Shown: piece after piece, positions 33,612 to 42,498 of the stretch
Layout of the letters: every line of letters begins with the position of its first letter
Numbering within the stretch: the first letter of the stretch is position 1
Source of the DNA: AV69 sp963742315
GTDB taxonomy: Bacteria; Verrucomicrobiota; Verrucomicrobiia; Chthoniobacterales; UBA10450
Assembly (NCBI GenBank): GCA_963742315.1
Contig: CAVULE010000015.1
Span: forward strand, 1 to 64,000
DNA length: 64,000 nt
Reading direction: 5' to 3'
Notes under the pieces: model-generated
Seen by the model: the letters and a program-made list of their open reading frames with translations, nothing else
What the model was told of the DNA's origin: nothing
Database searches by the model: none
Made by a program: the position numbers and the translations under genes

Positions 33612-34535
33612 TCAAATTACCTTCTTACCATGGAGACGGAAGAGATCGATGCCGAAGGCAGCAACATTAAGAACGGCCATGATTAAGCCGAAAAGATAAA
33701 GACCCATCAACACCGCAATCGCGCCATGCATGGCGATGATGCCGACGAGCCAGATTAGCCGGGTGCGGCGCGGCCAGATAAAAATGGGATAGCTGGTCTC
33801 CAACAGACAGATTCCAAAGCCAAGCGGTATAAAAAGATATTTTCCGTGGATCAGCATCTCGCTCGAAACTATGTCAAACGGAGGGCGAGTTAGGGCGCGC
33901 CAGAGACTTTCCCCATTCCACCATCCACTGCCGAGAAGCTTGGTCAGGCCGCTGAAAAAGTAGATGACGCACAGGTGCAGTTGCAGAACGCGTTGCCAGA
34001 AACTTTGTAGCTGCGCGTTCTTCGGCGGCCACTTTCGCCAGCGCGAATCCAGGGCCAGATGATCCGGTAATGGCGAAAGCATCAGATAGAACAACCCGAT
34101 GGAAGTAAAGTTATCGACACCGTAAGAGAGTAGAGCGCTGCTCTTAATTGCAGAAAGATGAAGGAACCAGGCGGCGATGGCTGCACTTCGACAAAATATC
34201 CCGGCGACCAGGCAAAGGCCCACAGCCAGGAGCCCGCTCCAAATAACCCACAAGACAGTTGCTTCGGACAATCCAATAAATTCGCCGGCTGATATAAACC
34301 AGCTGACGCGTGGGACCAGCGCGGCGCCGAGAGTGACCAGAGCTTCCGTTAAGTCTCGGGTGACGAAGCTCCCAGGGCGGAGCGTGAACATCTGAAGCCA
34401 GTCTGCGCGCGAGGTAATACAGTAAAGGATCAGTTGCAATCCCAGTCCGATGCGGAGCGCGACCAGCCAATGATCCGAGGTCCCGCTAAAGAACCAATCG
34501 TTTACTTGCTGCCATCGCCGCGCAATTGGCTTCAA
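33612..34535 (-). CDS. HTTM-domain membrane protein
   Basis: The 307 residues start at TTG 34535, overlapping the upstream stop codon (TTGA). The protein has about eight hydrophobic spans. The segment LQLHLCVIYFFSGLTKLLGSGWWNGESLW is the hallmark of the HTTM (horizontally transferred transmembrane) family related to vitamin-K-dependent gamma-carboxylase membrane domains. The N-terminal part (VALRIGLGLQLILYC) and DNFTSIGLFYLML fit the same fold. Bacterial members have no settled activity. Translational coupling with the upstream 201-aa gene suggests the two act together. Confidence 0.85.
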   Translation of the reverse strand: MKPIARRWQQVNDWFFSGTSDHWLVALRIGLGLQLILYCITSRADWLQMFTLRPGSFVTRDLTEALVTLGAALVPRVSWFISAGEFIGLSEATVLWVIWSGLLAVGLCLVAGIFCRSAAIAAWFLHLSAIKSSALLSYGVDNFTSIGLFYLMLSPLPDHLALDSRWRKWPPKNAQLQSFWQRVLQLHLCVIYFFSGLTKLLGSGWWNGESLWRALTRPPFDIVSSEMLIHGKYLFIPLGFGICLLETSYPIFIWPRRTRLIWLVGIIAMHGAIAVLMGLYLFGLIMAVLNVAAFGIDLFRLHGKKVI

Positions 34536-35137
34536 GGTCGTGGCGGCTCAATCTTGGTAAATCCAAAATCATAGGCACATACTACGGCGTAGGTCGGCTC
34601 GTCGCCGCGTTTGTACCCCGCCATGGATGGTGTAATCACAGCCCCAAAAACGGCGCGGATTTTTAATGCATCTCGATGATGTTGCCAGACCGAATAGGCC
34701 AGCATTTTCAAAATCAACTGTCGTAACGGCTCGTATCTGTTGGCGGCAATGAAATCGAGCAGAGTTGGCAGGCGCATACCGGTCTCGAGTGTTCCGACGC
34801 TGGGAAGTTCATACTCGGTCGTGCCATTGGGATAAGTTAGTTCAAATACCAATTTGTAGCTATAAGGAACGTTGGGAGCAAAGTAGCCATAGCCAGCCTC
34901 GATGCCCGCGGCATGCAAATAAAAGGCGATGGTCTCGCGCATCGGATTATTAGGCGGCAGCTTTTGGCCAAGTACGGTAAAGGTTGCGTCTTCCAGCACG
35001 CGCCAATGCGGCTCTAATGCCGCAGGCAGATAACTAGATCCATCTGCCAGCACGGCAAACAAGTCGCGAAAAGCGACCGATGTTAACAAAATGAAGTGCA
35101 GGGCAAAACCTATCAAATATGCGCGTTGGAAGCGCAT
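34532..35137 (-). CDS. Partner protein of HTTM membrane protein
   Basis: The 201 residues open with an N-terminal membrane anchor (AYLIGFALHFILLTSVAFRD) and a soluble extracytoplasmic part (PNVPYSYKLVFELTYPNGTT, EYELPSVGTLETGMRLPTLL). Its stop overlaps the TTG start of the HTTM gene, so the two are co-translated. Pairing of an HTTM protein with such a single-pass companion is seen repeatedly in my experience of this family, though I cannot name a domain. A role in assembling or presenting a substrate to the HTTM protein is inference. Confidence 0.75.
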   Translation of the reverse strand: MRFQRAYLIGFALHFILLTSVAFRDLFAVLADGSSYLPAALEPHWRVLEDATFTVLGQKLPPNNPMRETIAFYLHAAGIEAGYGYFAPNVPYSYKLVFELTYPNGTTEYELPSVGTLETGMRLPTLLDFIAANRYEPLRQLILKMLAYSVWQHHRDALKIRAVFGAVITPSMAGYKRGDEPTYAVVCAYDFGFTKIEPPRP

Positions 35138-35163
35138 CGCATCAAGGTTATCGGCCGCGCAAC

Positions 35164-35694
35164 TTACTCGCTGTACTTGCGCAGGATTGGAGCGATCTTG
35201 GCAACCATTTCGCGCGAGGTCTCCTCGTCCTCATTTCGCGGACGTTGAGGATGAGATGCAGCCGCCATCGTCGTAGGATGCGATGGACTGCCACTGGGCT
35301 GAGGTGTCGGGCCGGGCTGAGTCGGATGCGATGAAGAAGCACTACCGATTTGGATTCCCCATCCGGAAAGAGCGTTTTGTTTGGCATCGCTCGCAACCTG
35401 CGCGACGGTCGCTTCACCGATGATTTTGTCCGCAAGAGCGCCGTGCGGTTTGCCGGAAGGATTGCCGTCCTTGTAAGTCTGAATTTTGTAAAGCGATCTC
35501 TTATACTGCCCAAGTATGGCCATCACCGAGTTTTGATCCGCCTGCGAAACTGATGTGCCCGGAATAAAAATCCGCCCGTCTTCGATCACTACCTTTTTGG
35601 ATTTATTCCCCATCATCGAACTGCATGCGCCCACTCCGACGAGAGCCGCCCCAACGCCGGCAGATACGATCAATACTACTGCGTTAGTTTTCAT
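35164..35694 (-). CDS. Predicted lipoprotein
   Basis: The 176 residues begin MKTNAVVLIVSAGVGAALVG followed by VGACSSM, a lipobox with Cys24 as the likely lipidated residue, so it should sit on a membrane facing the periplasm. The mature part has VVIEDGRIFIPGTSVSQADQ, a basic helix (LGQYKRSLYKIQTYKDG), GEATVAQVASDAKQNALSGW, a Pro/Ser-rich linker (about 125-155) and a terminal helix (REMVAKIAPILRKYSE). No enzymatic motif is seen. It lies upstream of the HTTM pair with 26 nt to the 201-aa gene, so the three probably form an operon. Confidence 0.8.
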   Translation of the reverse strand: MKTNAVVLIVSAGVGAALVGVGACSSMMGNKSKKVVIEDGRIFIPGTSVSQADQNSVMAILGQYKRSLYKIQTYKDGNPSGKPHGALADKIIGEATVAQVASDAKQNALSGWGIQIGSASSSHPTQPGPTPQPSGSPSHPTTMAAASHPQRPRNEDEETSREMVAKIAPILRKYSE

Positions 35695-35859
35695 AGCCCT
35701 CCCGTTTGCTCCTACCCGGCCCCGATAGCAAGCTTAAAATAAACGCAAACGCCAGCTCACATATGATGCGGTGTCTTCTTCGCTTGCCTCGCCCTATGTT
35801 GTCCCTGTTCTTTAGAAACAGGAGTGTGCGAACCCGCTCCCCGATGGTTGTGCTTGGAT

Positions 35860-35990
35860 GTGGGTGAACGGAATTGTCTCCGCGAAGGTAGGGAAGCTGT
35901 GTGCGCGCACTTTGGTCCGGCCTCAAAACCGGAGGCGAAATCGATCGAAGCAGGGGTCGCTAAAACGGTGTCCGCCGGTTTCTAAAACCC
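35860..35990 (-). pseudogene. Relic of a second amidase 3' end
   Basis: Read on the minus strand, this stretch matches the 3' end of the amidase gene that lies on the plus strand (37665-37780). The homologous parts are the regions coding FSEP..ASGFEAATRVRAHNLP and TFADTVPARHIQ, with KVRAHSFPTFAETIPF here, interrupted by a stop and shifts. It is a diverged inverted copy, not a recent duplication. The reading frame is dead. Confidence 0.6.
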
Positions 35991-36100
35991 ATGTTGCGCC
36001 ATATTGCGTCACAATTTTCCGAAGATCGCTGTCAGCGCATTTTTTCCTTGCCCGCATTCACCTAGTTTGATACACGGCGTTTTCACGACCACACCCAACA

Positions 36101-37867
36101 ATGAAAACCATAATTCTTCTCATTTTAACGTGCAGTGTCTTGGCGCTCCCGGTGCAAGCCCAGAACAACGCCAACGTTCCGAGCCAACACAACGAAGCCA
36201 CTATCGACCAACTCCAAGCCGAGATGGCTTTGGGTAAGCTCACCTCAGTACAGCTGACCAACTATTACATCGCCCGCATCAATGCGCTCGACCAGCGAGG
36301 TCCCGACCATGGTGTCAATTCGCTTATCGAGCTCAACCCTGACGCAATCACATTGGCGCAACGCGCGGACAATCTGCGCAGGCAGGGTAAGGTGCTGGGG
36401 CCGTTGCATGGCATCCCAGTCCTGTTGAAGGACAATATCGACACCGGCGACAAGATGCAGACGACCGCTGGGTCGTTCGCGCTATTCGGAAGACCTGCCC
36501 TGCAGGACTCGACGGTCGCCGCAAACCTGCGCGCAGGCGGCGCGGTCATTCTCGGTAAAACCAACCTTTCAGAATGGGCGAACTTCCGCTCCTTCGAATC
36601 GACCAGCGGTTGGTCCGGTCGTGGCGGTCAAACGAACAATCCCTATGGGCTCGATCGCAACCCGTGCGGCTCGAGCGCGGGCTCGGCTGCGGCCGCTTCA
36701 TCGAACTTTGCCGCAGTCTCGTTTGGCACTGAGACTGACGGTAGTATCGTTTGTCCGGGCAACGCAAGTGGCGTCGTCGCTATTAAGCCGACAGTTGGTC
36801 TTACCAGCCGCGCCGGTGTAGTGCCGATCTCTCATGTCCAGGACACGGTCGGTCCCCATGGCCGCACGGTCGCAGATGCGGCAGCGGCGCTGGGCGTCAT
36901 TCAAAGCCGCACTTTCGACGGACGCGATCCTGCGACCGGCGGGGTTCCTCTGGGCTGGCAGGGAACAGGCAAGACGCGCCCTCGCAACATTCCCACCGAC
37001 TACACTATATTTTTGGACCTGAAAGGCCTTAAAGGAGCGAGACTTGGTCTGACTCGTGCAGGTCTAACAGGATTCACTAACGTAACGACACCGCAGCCGG
37101 TGCTCGACGCGTTCGAGGAAGCAGTGAAAGCACTCACAGACGCTGGCGCCACGGTAATCGATCTCGATGCCGCAGGTTTTACCTTTCCATCAGCTGACGG
37201 TGAGCTTTTGGTTCTCGCCTTTGACTTCCGCAGAGACGTAAAGGCATACTTCGCAACGCGCGTCGGCGTACCGGTGGCAGGCGGAACGCTGCAAACCGCC
37301 ATCGACTTCAACAATGCCAATGCTGACGTCGAGATGCCCTTTTTCAATCAGGACATCTTCGAACTTTCCGCTTCGCTCGCTCCTGGCGTTAATACTCCGC
37401 AGCCTGCCTTTGGAGGTTTGACTTACAATCAGGCCCTGGCCATTGACCACGACGCCGGCGTGAACGGGATTGATAAGGCGATTGCAAGGTTCCACCTCGA
37501 CGCTGTTGTATCAGCGACCGATAACCCCGCCTGGTCGACAGACCTGCTCTACGGCGATCACTTCATCTTTGGGACATCCGGCCTCGCAGCCGCCCCTGGA
37601 TATCCTATTGTGCAGGTGCCCGCCGGCATCGTCTTCGGTGCGCCGCTCGGCATCAGCTTTTTTGGAACGGCATTCAGCGAGCCGACCTTGATTAAGCTCG
37701 CCTCAGGTTTCGAGGCGGCGACGCGCGTACGCGCGCACAACTTGCCTACGTTCGCGGACACAGTCCCCGCGCGTCATATCCAAGGCACAACTCTCACGCG
37801 GCCGCGCCCACCGACAAGTTCCCTGAAGCCGGAGGAGGCCGCAAAGAAGATACCTCGTCACATGTGA
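36101..37867 (+). CDS. Exported amidase (amidase signature family)
   Basis: The 588 residues carry a signal peptide (MKTIILLILTCSVLALPVQA). The amidase-signature Ser-cisSer-Lys triad is visible: K110 in GIPVLLKDNIDTGDK, the cis-Ser in NPCGSSAGSAAAAS (191-192) and the nucleophile S215 in GTETDGSIVCPG. The family's usual 'G-G-S-S-G-G' is C-G-S-S-A-G here. The long C-terminal part includes APGYPIVQVPAGIVFGAPLG. It would hydrolyse amide bonds in the periplasm or outside; substrate unknown (peptide amides and wall fragments are options). An inverted relic of a relative lies just upstream. Confidence 0.9.
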   Translation: MKTIILLILTCSVLALPVQAQNNANVPSQHNEATIDQLQAEMALGKLTSVQLTNYYIARINALDQRGPDHGVNSLIELNPDAITLAQRADNLRRQGKVLGPLHGIPVLLKDNIDTGDKMQTTAGSFALFGRPALQDSTVAANLRAGGAVILGKTNLSEWANFRSFESTSGWSGRGGQTNNPYGLDRNPCGSSAGSAAAASSNFAAVSFGTETDGSIVCPGNASGVVAIKPTVGLTSRAGVVPISHVQDTVGPHGRTVADAAAALGVIQSRTFDGRDPATGGVPLGWQGTGKTRPRNIPTDYTIFLDLKGLKGARLGLTRAGLTGFTNVTTPQPVLDAFEEAVKALTDAGATVIDLDAAGFTFPSADGELLVLAFDFRRDVKAYFATRVGVPVAGGTLQTAIDFNNANADVEMPFFNQDIFELSASLAPGVNTPQPAFGGLTYNQALAIDHDAGVNGIDKAIARFHLDAVVSATDNPAWSTDLLYGDHFIFGTSGLAAAPGYPIVQVPAGIVFGAPLGISFFGTAFSEPTLIKLASGFEAATRVRAHNLPTFADTVPARHIQGTTLTRPRPPTSSLKPEEAAKKIPRHM

Positions 37868-38235
37868 TCCAGTAGTCGGAAGATTTTTCGGTTCCGTCAG
37901 GTCCTTCGATGCGCCCGATGCGTCGGAACCGTCGGCGCTTTTCGCTCAATTCGCTGTCTGCGGGAATGACAGGCGTCGAAATGGCCGAGTTGGTTCGGTG
38001 CCGTCATCGCCTTGATTTCAGGGTATCCTGCCGCCTAACGAGAAGCGGACAACTACGTGCCGAACGCTTTGAAGATTAAGCTGCCGCAGGTCACGCCCGC
38101 TGAGACAATCTTGATATGCCTTGTGCTGAGCAATTGTTTTAGCAACATCAATCGGCTGGCGCGGATAAAACAACAGCTCGCACCGGTTGATGCTCGGGCT
38201 CACTTCGCGAGTGATTGCCATCAACTGCGCCGACA
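37868..38235. other. Intergenic, small repeat of cyclase 3' flank
   Basis: There is no convincing gene. The segment TTGATGCTCGGGCT and GCGAGTGATTGC at about 38188-38220 recurs at 40360-40395, downstream of the other tandem cyclase gene, showing that the duplication carried some 3' flank. Confidence 0.5.
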
Positions 38236-40242
38236 TCACTGCTTTAGTGCGAGATCGGCGACAATTTTTTCAAAGCGCGGATCACTGCGCAATGGATCGA
38301 GGAGCGGATTGACTCTAAGTTGCAGCGCGAACCAACTAGGTTCTTCCACCGTTTTTTTCATCCAGGAAAATGTCTGTTCGGTGTCGCCGAGTCGCGCATA
38401 AACCATCATGTAGTGATAAGCGGGAACATGCTGACCGCGCGCAGTTTCCGCCTGTAAGCGTTCCAATTGCTTTCGCGCCAATGCCCGCACGGCGGCGTCG
38501 AATCCCGATGCGGCGAACGTTTCCTCGAGAAGCTGCGCCTGTTCGGGCGCCCCGCTCAAGGACAATGCTGCGCGCCATTGAATAATCGCCTCGGCTGGCA
38601 TTCCGCTCATTTGGCAGGCATCACCGAAATATTCGTGCGCGGCCGCATAGCCGGGATGCAACTCGAGCATGTTGGCGAACTGTCTTCGGGCCCGATCGTA
38701 GTCGCGCAGGAAAAAATAAATTCTTCCCGTGTGCAACTGCAAGCCGGGAAAAAATGGGTCGAGCTGGTTGGCGTGCTCAACTTGCCGGAGTGCTTCATCT
38801 CCGCGCCCCAATAAAACAAGGCAGAGTCCGTAGTGATGCCGGATGTCGGCAAAGTTTGGATTCAATTCGGCACCGCGATGAAATGCGTGTTCGGCTGCCG
38901 GCCAATCTCTTTTATAATAAACCTGCACCGCGGCGTAGGAGTTGAGCGCTTCGCCCAGCGTCTCATCCAACGCCAGCGCTTTGTTGGCGGCATTTTCAGC
39001 CTCTGGCCAAACATCCGGCGGCAGGATCCCGTTACACGCCCCAAATGAATAGTAAAGACTGAGACCCGCGTAGGCAGGTGCGTAAGATGGGTCGAGTTCG
39101 ACTGCTTGTTGAAAATAATCGCGAACTTTTTCGTAGCCAGGCGCGAAAAAATTCCGCCAGAGATGACGCCCCTTTAAATACAGTTCGTGCGCCTCGATAT
39201 TTGTTGTCGGCTGCACCGAAATCGCCCGCCGTTCCGCTCCGCTCAGTCGGGCCTGCAAGGCCTCGGCGATGTGGGCCGCGATATCGCTTTCGACCGCGAA
39301 AATATCGTCCAACTCGCGATCGTACCGCTCCGCCCAAAGATGCGCGTCGTTCTCGGCATCGATGAGTTGGACATGGACGCGTACCTTATTGCCGGCTTTG
39401 CGCACCGAGCCTTCGAGAATGTTGGCCACGCCAAGCTGTCGGGCGATTTCTGGAACGTTTTCAGGCGAACTCTTGAAGCGTTGCGTCGATGTGCGCGAGA
39501 TAACCTTGAGATCCCCGATCCTCGAGAGTCTGGTCAGAATTTCCTCTTGAATTCCATCGGCAAAATAAACGTTCGCTTTATCTTCACTGAGATTTTCAAA
39601 CGGCAGGACCGCAATCGATTTGCGCAAAATGGGCGCGTTCGGTCCGACTTCTTTCTCGGGCACTTTTTCTACTTCGAACTTTTTCGGCGTCTCTGGATTG
39701 CCGGCGTCATCCGAGTAGAGATTGACGATTCCGAGCGTCGCGCCGTGTTTTACTTCGCAAATTCCCAAATCATGCAGGAGCGGCCGCCACCGCCCATATT
39801 GTTCGAGGTCGTCGGCGACGCGTTTGGACAACAGAATGTGTCCCGCATCGCCACAATCCATCACGCGTTGAGCGATGTTAATACCGGCTCCGGCGATGTT
39901 GGCTTGTTCATTTAAGTCTGTGACCTCCTTTACTGGGCCGCTGTGAATTCCCATACGGACGCGGAGGTCAGGATGATTCTTTAACGCCTTGCTCATCTCC
40001 AGGGCGCAGGTGACCGGCGCTTCCGGGCTATCGCGAAAAACGAGCGCGCCACCGTCGCCGGTCGGCAAACGCAATAATTTGCCTTCTGCTTCGGCCGCGC
40101 GGAATTGCTCCGTCGCGCGCGCGATCTCCCGCAATCTTTGCAACCGCTCGCTCTGCTCGTGTATGAGCAGCTTGGAATAACCCACGATGTCGATGAAGAG
40201 AACGTGCCCGATTTCGAACTTCACATCGGCTTCGGACGACAT
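38236..40242 (-). CDS. Class III nucleotide cyclase with TolB-like and TPR domains (paralogue 2)
   Basis: The 668 residues begin with the cyclase domain (10-180): HVLFIDIVGYSKLLIHEQ (D18), LPTGDGGALVF (D63), RVRMGIHSGPVKEVTDLNEQ and GAGINIAQRVMDCGDAGHIL. There is no membrane helix. A TolB N-like domain (KSIAVLPFENLSEDKANVYF to HIAEALQARLSG) and about seven TPR units follow. It is a tandem paralogue of the gene at 40427; their first 170 codons or so are nearly identical in DNA, while the TPR halves differ much more. It probably makes a cyclic nucleotide in the cytosol, with the TPR half sensing or binding a partner. Confidence 0.9.
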   Translation of the reverse strand: MSSEADVKFEIGHVLFIDIVGYSKLLIHEQSERLQRLREIARATEQFRAAEAEGKLLRLPTGDGGALVFRDSPEAPVTCALEMSKALKNHPDLRVRMGIHSGPVKEVTDLNEQANIAGAGINIAQRVMDCGDAGHILLSKRVADDLEQYGRWRPLLHDLGICEVKHGATLGIVNLYSDDAGNPETPKKFEVEKVPEKEVGPNAPILRKSIAVLPFENLSEDKANVYFADGIQEEILTRLSRIGDLKVISRTSTQRFKSSPENVPEIARQLGVANILEGSVRKAGNKVRVHVQLIDAENDAHLWAERYDRELDDIFAVESDIAAHIAEALQARLSGAERRAISVQPTTNIEAHELYLKGRHLWRNFFAPGYEKVRDYFQQAVELDPSYAPAYAGLSLYYSFGACNGILPPDVWPEAENAANKALALDETLGEALNSYAAVQVYYKRDWPAAEHAFHRGAELNPNFADIRHHYGLCLVLLGRGDEALRQVEHANQLDPFFPGLQLHTGRIYFFLRDYDRARRQFANMLELHPGYAAAHEYFGDACQMSGMPAEAIIQWRAALSLSGAPEQAQLLEETFAASGFDAAVRALARKQLERLQAETARGQHVPAYHYMMVYARLGDTEQTFSWMKKTVEEPSWFALQLRVNPLLDPLRSDPRFEKIVADLALKQ
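39780..40242. repeat. Cyclase-domain direct repeat, copy 1
   Basis: This 5' end of paralogue 2 is almost base-identical to 41962-42424 in paralogue 3, including silent positions, with only a few differences. Identity falls sharply just beyond it. Confidence 0.9.
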
Positions 40243-40426
40243 GCGATTTCTGTAACATAATTTTCGGTTTTTAACGAGCGAGCTGCGCCATCGCGGTGCA
40301 CATTTTCGTTATCGCATCCATGGCAAAACTGCGGACTGGGCCTTGGACGCAAGGAGTTATTGATGCTCGGGCTGACCTCGCGAGTGATTGCGATCAGGTG
40401 ATGAAAAGAGGACGCGGCACTCAGTG

Positions 40427-42424
40427 TTACTTCGTCGGAAGAACGGCAAGGATTTGGTCAAAGCGCTGATCATTGCGGAGAGGATCCAGGATCGGAGTCA
40501 CTCTCGTCTCAAAAGCAAACCAGTTGCGTTCCTCCACGGTTTTTGCCAACCAGACAAGGGCCTGCTCCTTATCACCCAATCGGAGGTAGGCCGTTAGATA
40601 ATTCCAGGCGGGAACATATTCACCACGCGCTCTCCTTTCGTTGAGGTGCTGCAATTGTCTTTGCGCGAGGGCGCGAACGGCGGCGTCGAATCCGGAAGCG
40701 GCAAAAGCTTGTTCGAGGAATTGCGCCTGCTCCGGTTGGCCACCCAAGGTTAAACTCGCGCACCATTGCGTAATGGCTTCGTGCAGCATTCCTTTGCGTT
40801 CACAGGCATCACCAAAATGTTCGTGCGCGACAGCATTCGTCGGTTGGAGTTCCAATGTGGTGGTAAAATAGGCAATCGCGCCATCGTAATCGCGCAGAAA
40901 AAAGAGGATCCTCCCGGCAAATAGATGCAACCCGGGAAAGAAGGGATCGAGCTGTTTCGCCAGTGCGATTTGGGCGAGCCCCTCTTCGCTGCGTCCGAAC
41001 AGAACGAGACAGAGACCATAATGATGGCGGATTTCGCCAGAACTCGGATTCAGTTCTGCCCCGCGAAGGAAGGCGCGCTCGGCGGCCGGCCAATTCCTTT
41101 TATAATATAGCTCGACACCGGCGAGGAGATGATACGCGTCGGCCAGCGTGTCATCCAATTCGAGCGCTTTCTGAAGGGCCGTCTCGGCAGCCGGCCAGTG
41201 CACAGGCGGTAAAATGGCGTTGGCCGCGCCAAACGCGTGATAGCTACCGAGACCAACGTAAGCGGGCGCAAAGCTGGGATCGAGCTCGATGGCGCGCTGA
41301 AAATATTTGCGGACCTGTTCGTAGCCAGGCGCGAAAAAATTACGCCACTGATGTCGCGCCTTCAGATAGAGCTGATACGCCTCGGTGTTTTTGGTGGGTT
41401 GTGATGAAATCGCGCGACGTTCGGCACCGGTGAGCCTCGCTTGCAGCGCGTCGGCAATCTTTGCTGCGATGTCGCTTTCAACGGCAAAAATGTCGATCAA
41501 CTTGCGGTCGTATCTTTCCGCCCAAAGATGCGAGTCGTTCTCGGCGTCGATCAGCTGAACGTGAACGCGGACCTGGTCGGCAGCTTTTCGCACGCTGCCC
41601 TCCAGAATTGTCGCTACGCCAAGTTGCTTTGCGATATCAGGAATACTTTCCAATGAATTCTTGAAACGTTGCGTCGATGTGCGCGAGATAACCTTGAGAT
41701 CCCCGATCCTCGAGAGTCTGGTCAGAATTTCCTCCTGGATGCCGTCGGCGAAATAAGCGTTCGCTTTATCCTCGCTCAGGTTTTCAAACGGCAGGAGCGC
41801 AATCGATTTGCGCGGAATCGGCACGCTCGGTTTTTTCTCGGCAGCTTCCTCGGCTTTGAATTTTTTTGGTGTCTCCGGATTGCCAAATTGATCCGAGTAG
41901 AGGTTAACGACGCCGAGCGTTGCGCCGTGTTTTACTTCGCAAATTCCCAGATCGTGCAGGAGCGGCCGCCACCGCCCATATTGTTCGAGGTCGTCGGCGA
42001 CGCGTTTGGACAACAGAATGTGTCCCGCATCGCCACAATCCATCACGCGTTGAGCGATGTTAATACCGGCTCCGGCGATGTTGGCTTGTTCATTTAAGTC
42101 TGTGACCTCCTTTACTGGGCCGCTGTGAATTCCCATACGGACGCGGAGGTCAGGATGATTCTTTAACGCCTTGCTCATCTCCAGGGCGCAGGTGACCGGC
42201 GCTTCCGGGCTATCGCGAAAAACGAGCGCGCCACCGTCGCCGGTCGGCAAACGCAATAATTTGCCTTCTGCTTCGGCCGCGCGGAATTGCTCCGTCGCGC
42301 GCGCGATCTCCCGCAATCTTTGCAACCGCTCGCTCTGTTCGTGGATGAGCAGCTTGGAATAACCCACGATGTCGATGAAGAGAACGTGCCCGATTTCGAA
42401 CTTCACATCGGCCTCGGACGACAT
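40427..42424 (-). CDS. Class III nucleotide cyclase with TolB-like and TPR domains (paralogue 3)
   Basis: The 665 residues have the same architecture as paralogue 2: class III cyclase (D18 and D63), linker (FGNPETPKKFKAEEAAEKKP), TolB N-like domain (KSIALLPFENLSEDKANAYF) and TPR repeats (GLGSYHAFGAANAILP, YKRNWPAAERAFLRGAELNP, LRDYDGAIAYFTTTLELQP). It has no membrane anchor. The 184-nt gap to paralogue 2 and the shared start region mark a tandem duplication with later sequence exchange. The different TPR halves suggest different partners or cues for the same catalytic output. Confidence 0.9.
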   Translation of the reverse strand: MSSEADVKFEIGHVLFIDIVGYSKLLIHEQSERLQRLREIARATEQFRAAEAEGKLLRLPTGDGGALVFRDSPEAPVTCALEMSKALKNHPDLRVRMGIHSGPVKEVTDLNEQANIAGAGINIAQRVMDCGDAGHILLSKRVADDLEQYGRWRPLLHDLGICEVKHGATLGVVNLYSDQFGNPETPKKFKAEEAAEKKPSVPIPRKSIALLPFENLSEDKANAYFADGIQEEILTRLSRIGDLKVISRTSTQRFKNSLESIPDIAKQLGVATILEGSVRKAADQVRVHVQLIDAENDSHLWAERYDRKLIDIFAVESDIAAKIADALQARLTGAERRAISSQPTKNTEAYQLYLKARHQWRNFFAPGYEQVRKYFQRAIELDPSFAPAYVGLGSYHAFGAANAILPPVHWPAAETALQKALELDDTLADAYHLLAGVELYYKRNWPAAERAFLRGAELNPSSGEIRHHYGLCLVLFGRSEEGLAQIALAKQLDPFFPGLHLFAGRILFFLRDYDGAIAYFTTTLELQPTNAVAHEHFGDACERKGMLHEAITQWCASLTLGGQPEQAQFLEQAFAASGFDAAVRALAQRQLQHLNERRARGEYVPAWNYLTAYLRLGDKEQALVWLAKTVEERNWFAFETRVTPILDPLRNDQRFDQILAVLPTK
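41962..42424. repeat. Cyclase-domain direct repeat, copy 2
   Basis: Partner of 39780-40242. It covers the start codon through about codon 155 of paralogue 3. Confidence 0.9.
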
Positions 42425-42498
42425 ACGATTTCTTTACCATGATCTTCGGAATCTGACGAGAAATCGGAGGCCTGTGATCTTAGAACAGAGTACAGGAC

